A DNA stretch of 6,859 nt from Lutibacter sp. (GTDB taxonomy: Bacteria > Bacteroidota > Bacteroidia > Flavobacteriales > Flavobacteriaceae), in contig SDWL01000109.1 of NCBI GenBank assembly GCA_004195315.1, positions 1 to 6,859 of the forward strand. The letters run 5' to 3'. The notes beneath the pieces are model-generated. The model saw nothing but the letters and a program-made list of their open reading frames with translations. It had not been told where the DNA came from and made no database searches. Below, in pieces: positions 1-6,394 of the stretch. The position numbers and the translations under genes are program-made. Each line of letters opens with the position of its first letter. The first letter of the stretch is position 1.

Positions 1-19
1 AGATGTGTATAAGAGACAG
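1..19. other. Tn5/Nextera mosaic-end adapter (sequencing artefact)
   Basis: The first 19 bases read AGATGTGTATAAGAGACAG, which is exactly the Tn5 transposase mosaic end used in tagmentation libraries. It sits flush with the contig end, so it is untrimmed adapter rather than a genomic transposon. Genomic sequence starts at about position 20. Confidence 0.95.
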
Positions 20-39
20 ATATAATAGTTTTGGCTCGC

Positions 40-72
40 TTATTGTTTAAGAGAGTTCCACCACCAATTCAT
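40..72 (-). CDS. trpL: Putative Trp-rich leader peptide (tryptophan attenuator)
   Basis: This ten-codon ORF, MNWWWNSLKQ followed by TAA, has three consecutive TGG codons at codons 3-5. It starts about 30 nt downstream of a near-consensus Bacteroidota promoter (103-132) on the same strand. Short ORFs with tandem Trp codons behind a promoter are the hallmark of ribosome-mediated attenuators of trp operons: scarce charged tRNA-Trp stalls the ribosome and prevents formation of the terminator. A GC-rich GCGAGCC segment (minus strand, 39-33) follows the stop at once and could be one arm of the alternative hairpins. The rest of the attenuator and the regulated gene, presumably trpE or another Trp-related gene, lie beyond the contig end. 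The peptide, stop and promoter are read directly from the sequence; the attenuator role and the symbol are inference. Confidence 0.62.
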   Translation of the reverse strand: MNWWWNSLKQ

Positions 73-102
73 ATTTAAATTATTTGTCTTCATTATATTT
101 TA

Positions 103-132
103 CAAATGTAGCATAGATTTTTAAATGAGCAA
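103..132 (-). promoter_or_regulatory. Bacteroidota-type promoter for the Trp leader
   Basis: On the minus strand, TTG (132-130) is followed by a 19-nt spacer and TACATTTG (110-103). This matches the Bacteroidota housekeeping pattern TTG-N(17-23)-TAnnTTTG exactly. Transcription would start near position 97, about 25 nt before the leader-peptide ATG at 72. Confidence 0.65.
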
Positions 133-144
133 ATTATTCTTTGT

Positions 145-180
145 AATTATTACAATTATTTTTTTTTAAATGTAATAATT
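145..180. repeat. Perfect 10-bp inverted repeat at the transporter 3' end
   Basis: AATTATTACA (145-154) and its reverse complement TGTAATAATT (171-180) flank a 16-nt A/T loop. The repeat touches the first base of the transporter stop codon. It could form a 3'-end hairpin on the transporter mRNA. No U-tract follows it on the minus strand, so a classical intrinsic terminator is not supported. Confidence 0.4.
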
Positions 181-1763
181 TAAATTAAACTTAAAATTTT
201 AACTACTACTATTAAAAGTACCATAGCTACTGGATATACTGTAGCATAAGCTAATGATGGAGCATCAGTATCCGTCATATTATCTACTGCTGCCAAACCA
301 GGCGTACTGGTCATACCTCCTGCAAGAGTTCCTAATAAAATTAACAAATTCATTTTAAAAAAATAGAAAGCTATAATTGTTGTTATTAATAAAGGAACCA
401 GTGTTATTATAATTCCATAAATAAATAATTCAAACCCATAATTATTAAATGTTTCAACTAAACTTGAACCTGCACTAGTTCCAACAGCAGCCAAAAAGAA
501 TAAAAGTCCGAACTGTCTTAATAATTGATTTGAAGCACCAGTCATAGTCCACATTATTGAACCTGTTTTACCAGTTCTTCCTAGAATAAGTGACACTAAT
601 AAAATACCACCGGTTAAACCAAGACTTAACGAAAAGGAATCAAAATTCAAACTTAGTTTCCCTACTAAAATACCAAGTATTATTCCAGTTGCAATTGGAA
701 AAAAATCTGTATCAGAAAGTTTTTTATCATCATCTCCAAAAATTTCACTTACTTGTTTCATGTTTTCATCCTGGCAGATAACTATAATTTTATCTCCAAA
801 CTGAAGTTTTGTAGAAGGACTAGGGGATAAATCTATCCCAGATCTTCTAATTCGAGTAATTGTTGCGTGGTACTTATTTAGATTATGTAATTGACCAATT
901 GTTTTTTTAACAACATCTTTATCTGTAACTAAAACTGAACGTACTCCTAAATTAGAACTCAATGGAATTTCTATATTAGTTTCTGAACCAACTAATAATT
1001 TTACACGTTTCAATGCTTCCGCTGAACCCACAGCAATTACAACATCACCTTTATGTAAAATAGTTTGAGTTTCTGGCAAACTAACTATATCACTATGCAT
1101 AATTCTAGAAATGACAGCTTTGGTCATAAAACGAATATTTAATTCGCCGAAGTTTTTACCTATCACACTTTCATTTTCTACAATAAAATTCTTTGAAAAT
1201 ATTTTTGGATATTCCGCCATCATTTCGTCATTATATTTTTGACCTTCTTTAACAACATTAACTCGAAGTAAACGAGGTACTAAATTCAAAAAAAGAATAA
1301 CGCCAATTACTCCAAATGGGTACCCAATACCATAACCAATAGATGCTAATGGTGAACCTGTAGAATCAATTGCAGCTGCCAAACCTGGTGTACTGGTTAA
1401 TGCTCCGGCTAACAAGCCAATTCCTAAATTTTTATCAATATCAAAAAAGTAAATAACCAAAAATGTAATGAATCCCGAAGTGACTACTAGCAGACTTACT
1501 AATGTAGCCAATTCTCTACCATGTGTTTTAAATGATTCAAAAAAACTTGGTCCGGCCTGTATTCCAATAGTAAATATAAAAAGAACCAAGCCTAAATATT
1601 GAAAATCTTTAGGTACAATAATACCATAATGGCCAAAAACTAAGGCTACAAAAATAACACCAGATACATCTAACGATATTCCTTTAATTTTAATTCGTCC
1701 TATTAAAAACCCAATTAAAATGATTAGAAATAATGCAAAATAACTGTTTGAAAATAATTCCAT
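180..1763 (-). CDS. AspT/YidE/YbjL-family membrane transporter with RCK_C domains
   Basis: This 527-residue inner-membrane protein has the architecture of the aspartate-alanine exchanger (Asp-Al_Ex) family. An N-terminal membrane half (about residues 6-165) and a C-terminal half (about 355-526) are related by duplication and share the signature G-[AG]-[LM]-T-S-T-P-G-L-A-A at about 120-130 and 481-491. Between them lie two soluble regulatory RCK_C/TrkA-C modules (about 185-260 and 265-345), each with the GD-x-(V/I)-(V/I) pattern (G239-D240; G323-D324). Characterised relatives such as AspT exchange amino acids, but most YidE/YbjL proteins have no known substrate and none can be assigned here. 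The length is normal for the family and the frame is intact. It is a single-gene unit: the trxB terminator lies upstream, and a -7-like element stands 21 nt before the ATG at 1763. No Shine-Dalgarno is visible, as is usual in Bacteroidota. Confidence 0.9.
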   Translation of the reverse strand: MELFSNSYFALFLIILIGFLIGRIKIKGISLDVSGVIFVALVFGHYGIIVPKDFQYLGLVLFIFTIGIQAGPSFFESFKTHGRELATLVSLLVVTSGFITFLVIYFFDIDKNLGIGLLAGALTSTPGLAAAIDSTGSPLASIGYGIGYPFGVIGVILFLNLVPRLLRVNVVKEGQKYNDEMMAEYPKIFSKNFIVENESVIGKNFGELNIRFMTKAVISRIMHSDIVSLPETQTILHKGDVVIAVGSAEALKRVKLLVGSETNIEIPLSSNLGVRSVLVTDKDVVKKTIGQLHNLNKYHATITRIRRSGIDLSPSPSTKLQFGDKIIVICQDENMKQVSEIFGDDDKKLSDTDFFPIATGIILGILVGKLSLNFDSFSLSLGLTGGILLVSLILGRTGKTGSIMWTMTGASNQLLRQFGLLFFLAAVGTSAGSSLVETFNNYGFELFIYGIIITLVPLLITTIIAFYFFKMNLLILLGTLAGGMTSTPGLAAVDNMTDTDAPSLAYATVYPVAMVLLIVVVKILSLI

Positions 1764-1784
1764 TTTTATTAATATTTAATTGCA

Positions 1785-1792
1785 CAAAGCTA
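1785..1792 (-). promoter_or_regulatory. Candidate -7 element for the transporter gene
   Basis: The minus strand reads TAGCTTTG, an exact TAnnTTTG match, ending 21 nt before the transporter ATG. No TTG is present at the expected -33 spacing, so only half of the promoter is supported. The predicted 5' leader is about 16 nt. Confidence 0.45.
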
Positions 1793-1860
1793 CTTAGTAA
1801 TTTCTAAAAAATATATTTTAATTATTGAAAGTACGAAATCGATTGCAATTTTCATTGAAT

Positions 1861-1890
1861 AAAAAAAGTCCAAGTTAAAACCCAGACTTT
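1861..1890 (-). terminator. Intrinsic terminator of trxB
   Basis: On the minus strand, AAAGTCTGGG (1890-1881) pairs with CTTGGACTTT (1874-1865) across a TTTTAA loop. The stem has 10 bp including three G-U pairs. The 3' arm runs into a seven-T tract (1867-1861). It begins 22 nt after the trxB stop, as expected for a Rho-independent terminator, and separates trxB from the transporter gene. Confidence 0.75.
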
Positions 1891-1912
1891 AATTTTTATA
1901 AAATGTTGTTTT

Positions 1913-2860
1913 TTAATCCAATGATCCTAAATAACGTTCTGCATCTAATGCTGCCATACAACCTGTTCCTGCAGCTGTTACTGCTTGTCTATATTCATTA
2001 TCCTGAACATCTCCTGAGGCAAAAACACCAGGTAAATTTGTTTTAGTAGACTTTCCTTTGGTAATTAAATAGCCTACTTCATCCATCTCTAGCTGGCCTT
2101 TAAATATATTAGTATTTGGTATGTGACCAATTGCTATAAAAACACCAGTTACATCAATTACTTCCTTTTTACTAGTTTTATTATTTACTGCTCTAACACC
2201 AACAACAACATTATCACCTAAAACCTCATCAATTTCAGTATTATATTTCACTTCAATATTAGCTGTTTTGTCAACTCTATGCTGCATTGCTTTTGAAGCT
2301 CTCATAAAATCTTTTCTCACCAATAATGTAACTTTATTACAAATATTTGATAAGTATGTAGCTTCTTCAGCTGCGGTATCACCTGCCCCAACAACAACAA
2401 CATCTTGTTTTCTGTAAAAGAACCCATCACAAGTTGCACAAGCAGAAACTCCGCCACCAATTAAACGTTGTTCACTTTCCAACCCTAAATATTTTGCCGT
2501 AGCACCCGTAGAGATAATCACGGTTTCAGCTTCTATAACCTTTGACTCATCAACGGTAATTTTATGAATTCCTCCAACTTCTTTACTAAATTCAATTTTA
2601 GTTACCAATCCAAATCTAACTTCTGTTCCAAAACGTTCAGCCTGATTTTTCATATCTTCCATCATTGCAGTTCCATCAGTTCCATTTGGATACCCTGGAA
2701 AATTATCAACTTCTGTAGTCGTTGTTAATTGCCCACCCATTTGCATTCCTGTATACATAACTGGTTTCAAGTCAGCTCTTGCAGCATAAATTGCAGCTGT
2801 ATACCCGGCAGGACCAGAACCAATAATAAGACATTTTATTTTTTCAATAGTATCAGACAT
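1913..2860 (-). CDS. trxB: Thioredoxin reductase (NADPH, FAD flavoprotein)
   Basis: This is a cytoplasmic low-molecular-weight thioredoxin reductase of 315 residues. It passes electrons from NADPH through FAD and a redox disulfide to thioredoxin. The FAD dinucleotide motif GSGPAG is at 14-19 and the redox-active C-A-T-C-D is at 141-145. The NADPH motif G-A-G-D-T-A-A-E-E-A is at 158-167, and the C-terminal FAD motif G-V-F-A-S-G-D-V-Q-D is at 278-287. The usual NADPH-phosphate motif HRRxxxR appears as V-R-K-D-F-M-R (181-187), keeping R182, K183 and R187. I chose the ATG at 2860 (MSDTIEK) because the upstream in-frame start at 2872 is GTG and adds only four residues before the usual N-terminus. 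It is monocistronic, with its own -7 element and a downstream terminator. Its thioredoxin partner is not in this window. Confidence 0.96.
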   Translation of the reverse strand: MSDTIEKIKCLIIGSGPAGYTAAIYAARADLKPVMYTGMQMGGQLTTTTEVDNFPGYPNGTDGTAMMEDMKNQAERFGTEVRFGLVTKIEFSKEVGGIHKITVDESKVIEAETVIISTGATAKYLGLESEQRLIGGGVSACATCDGFFYRKQDVVVVGAGDTAAEEATYLSNICNKVTLLVRKDFMRASKAMQHRVDKTANIEVKYNTEIDEVLGDNVVVGVRAVNNKTSKKEVIDVTGVFIAIGHIPNTNIFKGQLEMDEVGYLITKGKSTKTNLPGVFASGDVQDNEYRQAVTAAGTGCMAALDAERYLGSLD

Positions 2861-2888
2861 AATTTTTCTCACTTTATTTAATTATATG

Positions 2889-2917
2889 CAAATTTATGGC
2901 AATAAATTAGATTTTAA
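2889..2917 (-). promoter_or_regulatory. Candidate trxB promoter
   Basis: The minus strand has TAAATTTG (2896-2889), an exact TAnnTTTG match. The nearest -33 candidate is TTA (2917-2915) at an 18-nt spacing, one mismatch from TTG. Transcription would start near 2883, giving a leader of about 20 nt before the ATG at 2860. The -33 side overlaps one copy of a 13-bp direct repeat. Confidence 0.5.
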
Positions 2918-2974
2918 CTCCTTTGTTTATAATTTTTCACAATGCTATTATAGAAAGAAATAATTAGATTTTAA
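2905..2974. repeat. 13-bp direct repeat in the gmc-trxB intergenic region
   Basis: AATTAGATTTTAA occurs at 2905-2917 and again at 2962-2974, identical over 13 bases and 57 bp apart start to start. One copy abuts the trxB -7 region and the other lies 9 bases beyond the end of the oxidoreductase gene. Because the DNA is A/T-rich, chance is a real possibility. Confidence 0.45.
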
Positions 2975-2983
2975 AAGAAAATT

Positions 2984-4561
2984 CTATTGCTCTTTATTAG
3001 ATATAAACGACATTGCTCGTTCTGTCATAGCTGTAATAGTTAATGATGGATTTACTCCTAGATTTGCTGATATTGCAGATCCATCGCAAACTAACATATT
3101 TTTATAACCAAAAACATGCTGTTTACTATCAATTACTCCATCTTTTTGGTTTTCCCCTATAACTGCACCACCTAAAATATGTGCTGTTGAAGGTGCCCCA
3201 GTAATCAAATCAACGTTTACCATAAAAGGTTCACCGTTAATAATTTTAGACATTTTATTAGCCAAATCTCCAGCTTCATTAATAAAAGGAGTTGCTTTTT
3301 TACCAGAAGACATTGTAGATTTTAAATTAAATAGCCCTCTTTTAAATTTCAAAGTACTATCTAAATGTTGCATAAACAAAAGGATAACTGTTTGTTTTGC
3401 AAAATCTTTAGCAAACCAAGCTCTTCCTAAAATCCACGGTTGAAAAATAATTTTTAATAGTAGTTTTGGAATTCTCACAATTGCTTTTTTATTAAAAACC
3501 ATTGGTAAAATGAAGGTTTTCCAAAAACTAGAACCTGTACGATATCTAACAGTTTCAATATGTCCGTCTTCATTTGGTGGAAAAATAGATCCAATTGCTA
3601 ATCCTTTAGAATAGTCTTTATCTGATTTTTTTGCAACAACAAAAGCTAAGTTTTCATTATTAGTACGAATATGATCACCTACAGCAGGGGATAAATTAGG
3701 CAATTGTTTCTTTTTTTTCATATCTAGTAACAACCTTACAGTTCCTAAAACGCCACCCGAAAAAACAATTCCTTTTGCTACTACTAGTTGTGTTGATTTA
3801 ATTAATGAAGTAGAACTTTGGTGTGTTACAATATAACCTTCAGAACCATCATCTTTTCCGTATGGAACTATTTTTTTTACAATTCTTTCTGCTTGAATTT
3901 TAGCTCCATTTTTTTGAGCCAAATACAAATAATTCTTATCTAGTGAGTTTTTAGCATTATATCTACATCCTGTCATACATCCTCCACAAAACCTGCAACC
4001 TTCCCTCTCGGGCCCTTCACCATTAAAATAAGGATCCGAAACTTCCTTTTCTGGTTCTCCAAAAAACACAGAAACATTTGCAGCTTCAAATTCATTTTCT
4101 TTATTATAAATTTTAGCAAGCTCAAAAAGCGCTTTGTCTGAATCAAACAATTTTGGATTTTTTGCTGCACCTAACATGCGTTCAGCTTCAGTATAATGCG
4201 GTTCTAATTCTGTTTCCCAATCCGTTAAACCTTTCCAGTTTCCTCTACTGTAAAAAGCTTTATGAGGTCTTGGGAGTGTATTGGCGTAAACTAAAGAACC
4301 TCCACCTACTCCTGTGCCACTTACAATAGTTACATCTTTTAACATTGTCATTTTAAAAATCCCAAAAAATCGAAATGTTGGTAACCAAAGCCATTTTTTT
4401 AAATTCCAATTAGATTTTGGGAAATCTTTTTTTTGAAACCACTTCCCTTTTTCAATAACTAAAACCTTGTATCCTTTTTCAGACAGCCGTAAAGCTGAAA
4501 CAGCACCTCCAAATCCACTACCTACAATTACGTAATCATATTCTTCTTGTGTTTCTTTCAT
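2984..4561 (-). CDS. GMC-family FAD oxidoreductase (cholesterol-oxidase-like) with Cys4 motif
   Basis: This 525-residue flavoprotein is predicted to oxidise an alcohol or sterol-like hydroxyl to a carbonyl. The N-terminal Rossmann motif is G-S-G-F-G-G (14-19) with acidic E37 closing the FAD-binding fold. T-G-V-G-G-G-S-L-V-Y (83-92) is the second FAD contact of GMC enzymes. The C-terminal block has H461 (S-T-A-H-I-L-G-G) and N504 (G-V-N-P-S), the expected catalytic His/Asn pair, plus the FAD-contact segment V-C-D-G-S (491-495). A segment at 189-199 carries C-x2-C-x2-C-x3-C followed by R-Y-N-A-K-N, which I recall from the actinobacterial ChoD-like branch. No signal peptide is visible. The start lies only 10 nt after the aldehyde dehydrogenase stop, so the two genes are almost certainly co-transcribed. 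The family is secure; the substrate is unknown and a sterol should not be assumed. Confidence 0.9.
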   Translation of the reverse strand: MKETQEEYDYVIVGSGFGGAVSALRLSEKGYKVLVIEKGKWFQKKDFPKSNWNLKKWLWLPTFRFFGIFKMTMLKDVTIVSGTGVGGGSLVYANTLPRPHKAFYSRGNWKGLTDWETELEPHYTEAERMLGAAKNPKLFDSDKALFELAKIYNKENEFEAANVSVFFGEPEKEVSDPYFNGEGPEREGCRFCGGCMTGCRYNAKNSLDKNYLYLAQKNGAKIQAERIVKKIVPYGKDDGSEGYIVTHQSSTSLIKSTQLVVAKGIVFSGGVLGTVRLLLDMKKKKQLPNLSPAVGDHIRTNNENLAFVVAKKSDKDYSKGLAIGSIFPPNEDGHIETVRYRTGSSFWKTFILPMVFNKKAIVRIPKLLLKIIFQPWILGRAWFAKDFAKQTVILLFMQHLDSTLKFKRGLFNLKSTMSSGKKATPFINEAGDLANKMSKIINGEPFMVNVDLITGAPSTAHILGGAVIGENQKDGVIDSKQHVFGYKNMLVCDGSAISANLGVNPSLTITAMTERAMSFISNKEQ

Positions 4562-4571
4562 CAGAAGGTTT

Positions 4572-5996
4572 TTAAAACCATTTTATGGTTAAATTTATCA
4601 GTTTTTGTTTGAAATTACTGTAAGGCGGCATTAATAATTCAAGAGCTCCATTAATATGCTGGGTATAAACGCTTCTAGCATTTGAAAATTCCTGAAATCC
4701 GAAGATACCGTGAGATTTTCCAATACCACTATTATTAGAGCCTCCAAAAGGAAGATTACTATTAAAAAAATGAATGTCGTTATTATTTACGCAAGTTCCA
4801 CCAGCTCTTGTGTTTTTAATAAGATGCTTAATTTTAGTTTTACTACTACTATAAATATATAAAGCCAATGGTTTTTCTTTGTTATTAATTTGTGTAATCA
4901 CTTCATTAATATCCTTAAAATCAATAATTGGTAAAACTGGCCCAAAAATTTCATGTTCCATAATTTCTGAATTAAAAGGAACATTTGAAATTACTGTTGG
5001 CTGTATATACTTATCTTCTACTGAACTATTGCCTCCTATTGCTATGTTCGCTCCTTTGGTTTTAGCATCTTCAATAAGATTAATAATTCGTTTTGTATGT
5101 TCTTTATTTACAATTCTTGGAAATGCATCTGAGTCTTTAGCCTCTTCACCAAAAAATAAATTTATATGTAATTGCATTGCTTTAACCAATGCTTCTGTTT
5201 TACTTTCATGAACAAAAATATAATCAGGCGCTATACATATTTGACCTGCATTTAAAAATTTTCCCCAAACTATGCGTTTTGCAGCTGTATTTATGTTGGC
5301 AGTTTCATCAATAATTGTTGGAGATTTCCCACCAAGTTCTAACGTTACTGAAGTTAAATTTTTGGATGCAGCAGCCATAACAACTTTACCAATGTTTGGA
5401 GATCCTGTAAAGAAAATATGATTAAAAGGTAGAGCTAATAAATGTTTTGAAGTTTCAATAGCGCCTTCTATTACACAAACTTCATCTTCATCAAAAATAG
5501 ATCTTATTATTTTTTTAATCAAATTAGAAGAGTGAGGGGTGTGTTCTGAAGGTTTAAGTATCACAGTATTACCAGCTGCTACAGCTGAAATTAATGGTCC
5601 AAAAGTAAGATTAAATGGGAAATTCCAAGGTGAAATTATTAGGCAAACTCCTTTAGGTTCATATTGTATATGTGATGAAGAACCTACTAATGCGATAGGT
5701 GTTTTAACACGTTGCTTTCTCGTCCAATTATATAAGTGACTTAGTGTATGATTAATTTCGCTGATTATAGGATAAATTTCTGAAAGATCCGATTCCGATT
5801 GGTGTTTTTTAAAATCAAAAAACAAGGCTTTTCTAATCTCATCTCTAAACGTTATTTCAATTGCTTTTTTTAGTTGTTTTAATTTTTCCTTTCGTTCAAC
5901 AATGGGTTTATTGGCAACTGTAAACTGGTTTTCTTTTTGCTTTTTAAATATTGTTTCAATGTATTCAAACTTCTTAGTGTCTTTAATAGTTTCCAT
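4572..5996 (-). CDS. Aldehyde dehydrogenase, class 3-like (NAD(P)+)
   Basis: This 474-residue ALDH-superfamily enzyme oxidises an aldehyde to the carboxylic acid with NAD(P)+. Visible motifs are P-W-N-F-P (N125), L-K-P-S-E (K148), F-T-G-S-P-N-I-G (196-203) and the general base E220 in L-E-L-G-G-K. Further on are the nucleophile C254 in G-Q-I-C-I-A-P-D-Y, H-E-I-F-G-P (E349) and P-F-G-G-S-N-N-S-G (416-424). The overall length and the Q-I-C-I-A-P-D-Y segment resemble the ALDH3, fatty- and coniferyl-aldehyde dehydrogenase branch. The C-terminal tail (about 455-474) is basic and hydrophobic, which could allow peripheral membrane contact as in some ALDH3 proteins. I chose the ATG at 5996: the frame stays open to a TTG at 6059, but the extra 21 residues lack family character and overlap the divergent gene. 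It is the first gene of the pair with the GMC oxidoreductase, whose product aldehyde it may consume. Confidence 0.93.
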   Translation of the reverse strand: METIKDTKKFEYIETIFKKQKENQFTVANKPIVERKEKLKQLKKAIEITFRDEIRKALFFDFKKHQSESDLSEIYPIISEINHTLSHLYNWTRKQRVKTPIALVGSSSHIQYEPKGVCLIISPWNFPFNLTFGPLISAVAAGNTVILKPSEHTPHSSNLIKKIIRSIFDEDEVCVIEGAIETSKHLLALPFNHIFFTGSPNIGKVVMAAASKNLTSVTLELGGKSPTIIDETANINTAAKRIVWGKFLNAGQICIAPDYIFVHESKTEALVKAMQLHINLFFGEEAKDSDAFPRIVNKEHTKRIINLIEDAKTKGANIAIGGNSSVEDKYIQPTVISNVPFNSEIMEHEIFGPVLPIIDFKDINEVITQINNKEKPLALYIYSSSKTKIKHLIKNTRAGGTCVNNNDIHFFNSNLPFGGSNNSGIGKSHGIFGFQEFSNARSVYTQHINGALELLMPPYSNFKQKLINLTIKWF

Positions 5997-6020
5997 AATA
6001 GCCAAATAATCTATTTTTAA

Positions 6021-6032
6021 TGTAAATTTACA
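6021..6032. promoter_or_regulatory. Perfect 12-bp palindrome in divergent promoter region
   Basis: TGTAAATTTACA is a perfect inverted repeat. It lies in the 55-bp gap between the minus-strand aldehyde dehydrogenase start (5996) and the plus-strand thioredoxin-like start (6052). It is placed 24 and 19 nt from the two start codons. Its core TAAATTTA differs from TAnnTTTG only in the last base on both strands, so it may be a shared -7 region, an operator, or both. No regulator gene is visible in the window. Confidence 0.4.
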
Positions 6033-6051
6033 CTTTATTATTTTTAGTATT

Positions 6052-6390
6052 ATGACCAAATCAAACTCTGTAAATTCACTCGAGGAACTTGAGAAAATCT
6101 TAAAGTCTAAGATTGCCGTATTGCTTTATTTTAATACTATTTCTTGTAGTGTTGGAGAATCGTTAGAGCCAAAAGTTAAAAATTTATTGATTAACAATTT
6201 TCCCAAAGTTAATTTTTATACCATTGATTTAAACTTTTCACCTAAAGTAGCTGCCAAATATAGCGCTTTTGTTGAACCAACAATAATTGTATTTTTTGAA
6301 GGAAAAGAAACCATCAGAAAAAGTAGAAATATTGGAATTTATGAATTACAAGAAGCTATAGAAAGACCTTACAAACTAATTTTTGAATAA
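6052..6390 (+). CDS. Thioredoxin-fold protein with a single active-site cysteine
   Basis: This 112-residue protein has the thioredoxin pattern. A helix (about 9-20) is followed by a hydrophobic strand I-A-V-L-L-Y-F (21-27), then the active-site loop, a helix and the strand V-N-F-Y-T-I-D (53-59). The E-P-T cis-proline segment (P76) and the strand I-I-V-F-F-E-G come next. Where thioredoxins have W-C-G-P-C, this protein reads S-C-S-V-G: C32 is kept but the resolving cysteine is G35. Classical dithiol-disulfide reductase activity is therefore unlikely. A monothiol, chaperone-like or thiol-adduct role is possible, but the function is unknown. There is no signal peptide, so it is probably cytoplasmic. 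It is divergent from the aldehyde dehydrogenase unit, and no terminator separates it from the tRNA downstream. The ATG at 6052 is the natural start. Confidence 0.8.
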   Translation: MTKSNSVNSLEELEKILKSKIAVLLYFNTISCSVGESLEPKVKNLLINNFPKVNFYTIDLNFSPKVAAKYSAFVEPTIIVFFEGKETIRKSRNIGIYELQEAIERPYKLIFE

Positions 6391-6394
6391 TTGC

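Noticed and set aside
1..19. Genomic Tn5-like transposon end
   Set aside because: It is flush with the contig end and identical to the tagmentation adapter; no transposase or second end is present.
590..781. Plus-strand 63-codon open frame inside the transporter gene
   Set aside because: Antisense to the transporter, with no motif and no promoter.
283..1405. Similar DNA segments at about 283-317 and 1371-1405 as a mobile repeat
   Set aside because: They encode the duplicated T-S-T-P-G-L-A-A signature of the two transporter halves, so the similarity is explained by the family's internal duplication.
3973..4170. Minus-strand 65-codon open frame inside the GMC oxidoreductase gene
   Set aside because: Same-strand alternate frame of a conserved gene; lysine-rich, with no domain.
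4879..5211. Plus-strand open frame of 110 codons inside the aldehyde dehydrogenase gene
   Set aside because: It is antisense to a well-supported enzyme with all its motifs, has low-complexity composition and no promoter, and resembles no known family.
5539..5739. Plus-strand 66-codon open frame inside the aldehyde dehydrogenase gene
   Set aside because: Shadow of the conserved ALDH sequence on the opposite strand; no independent evidence for expression.
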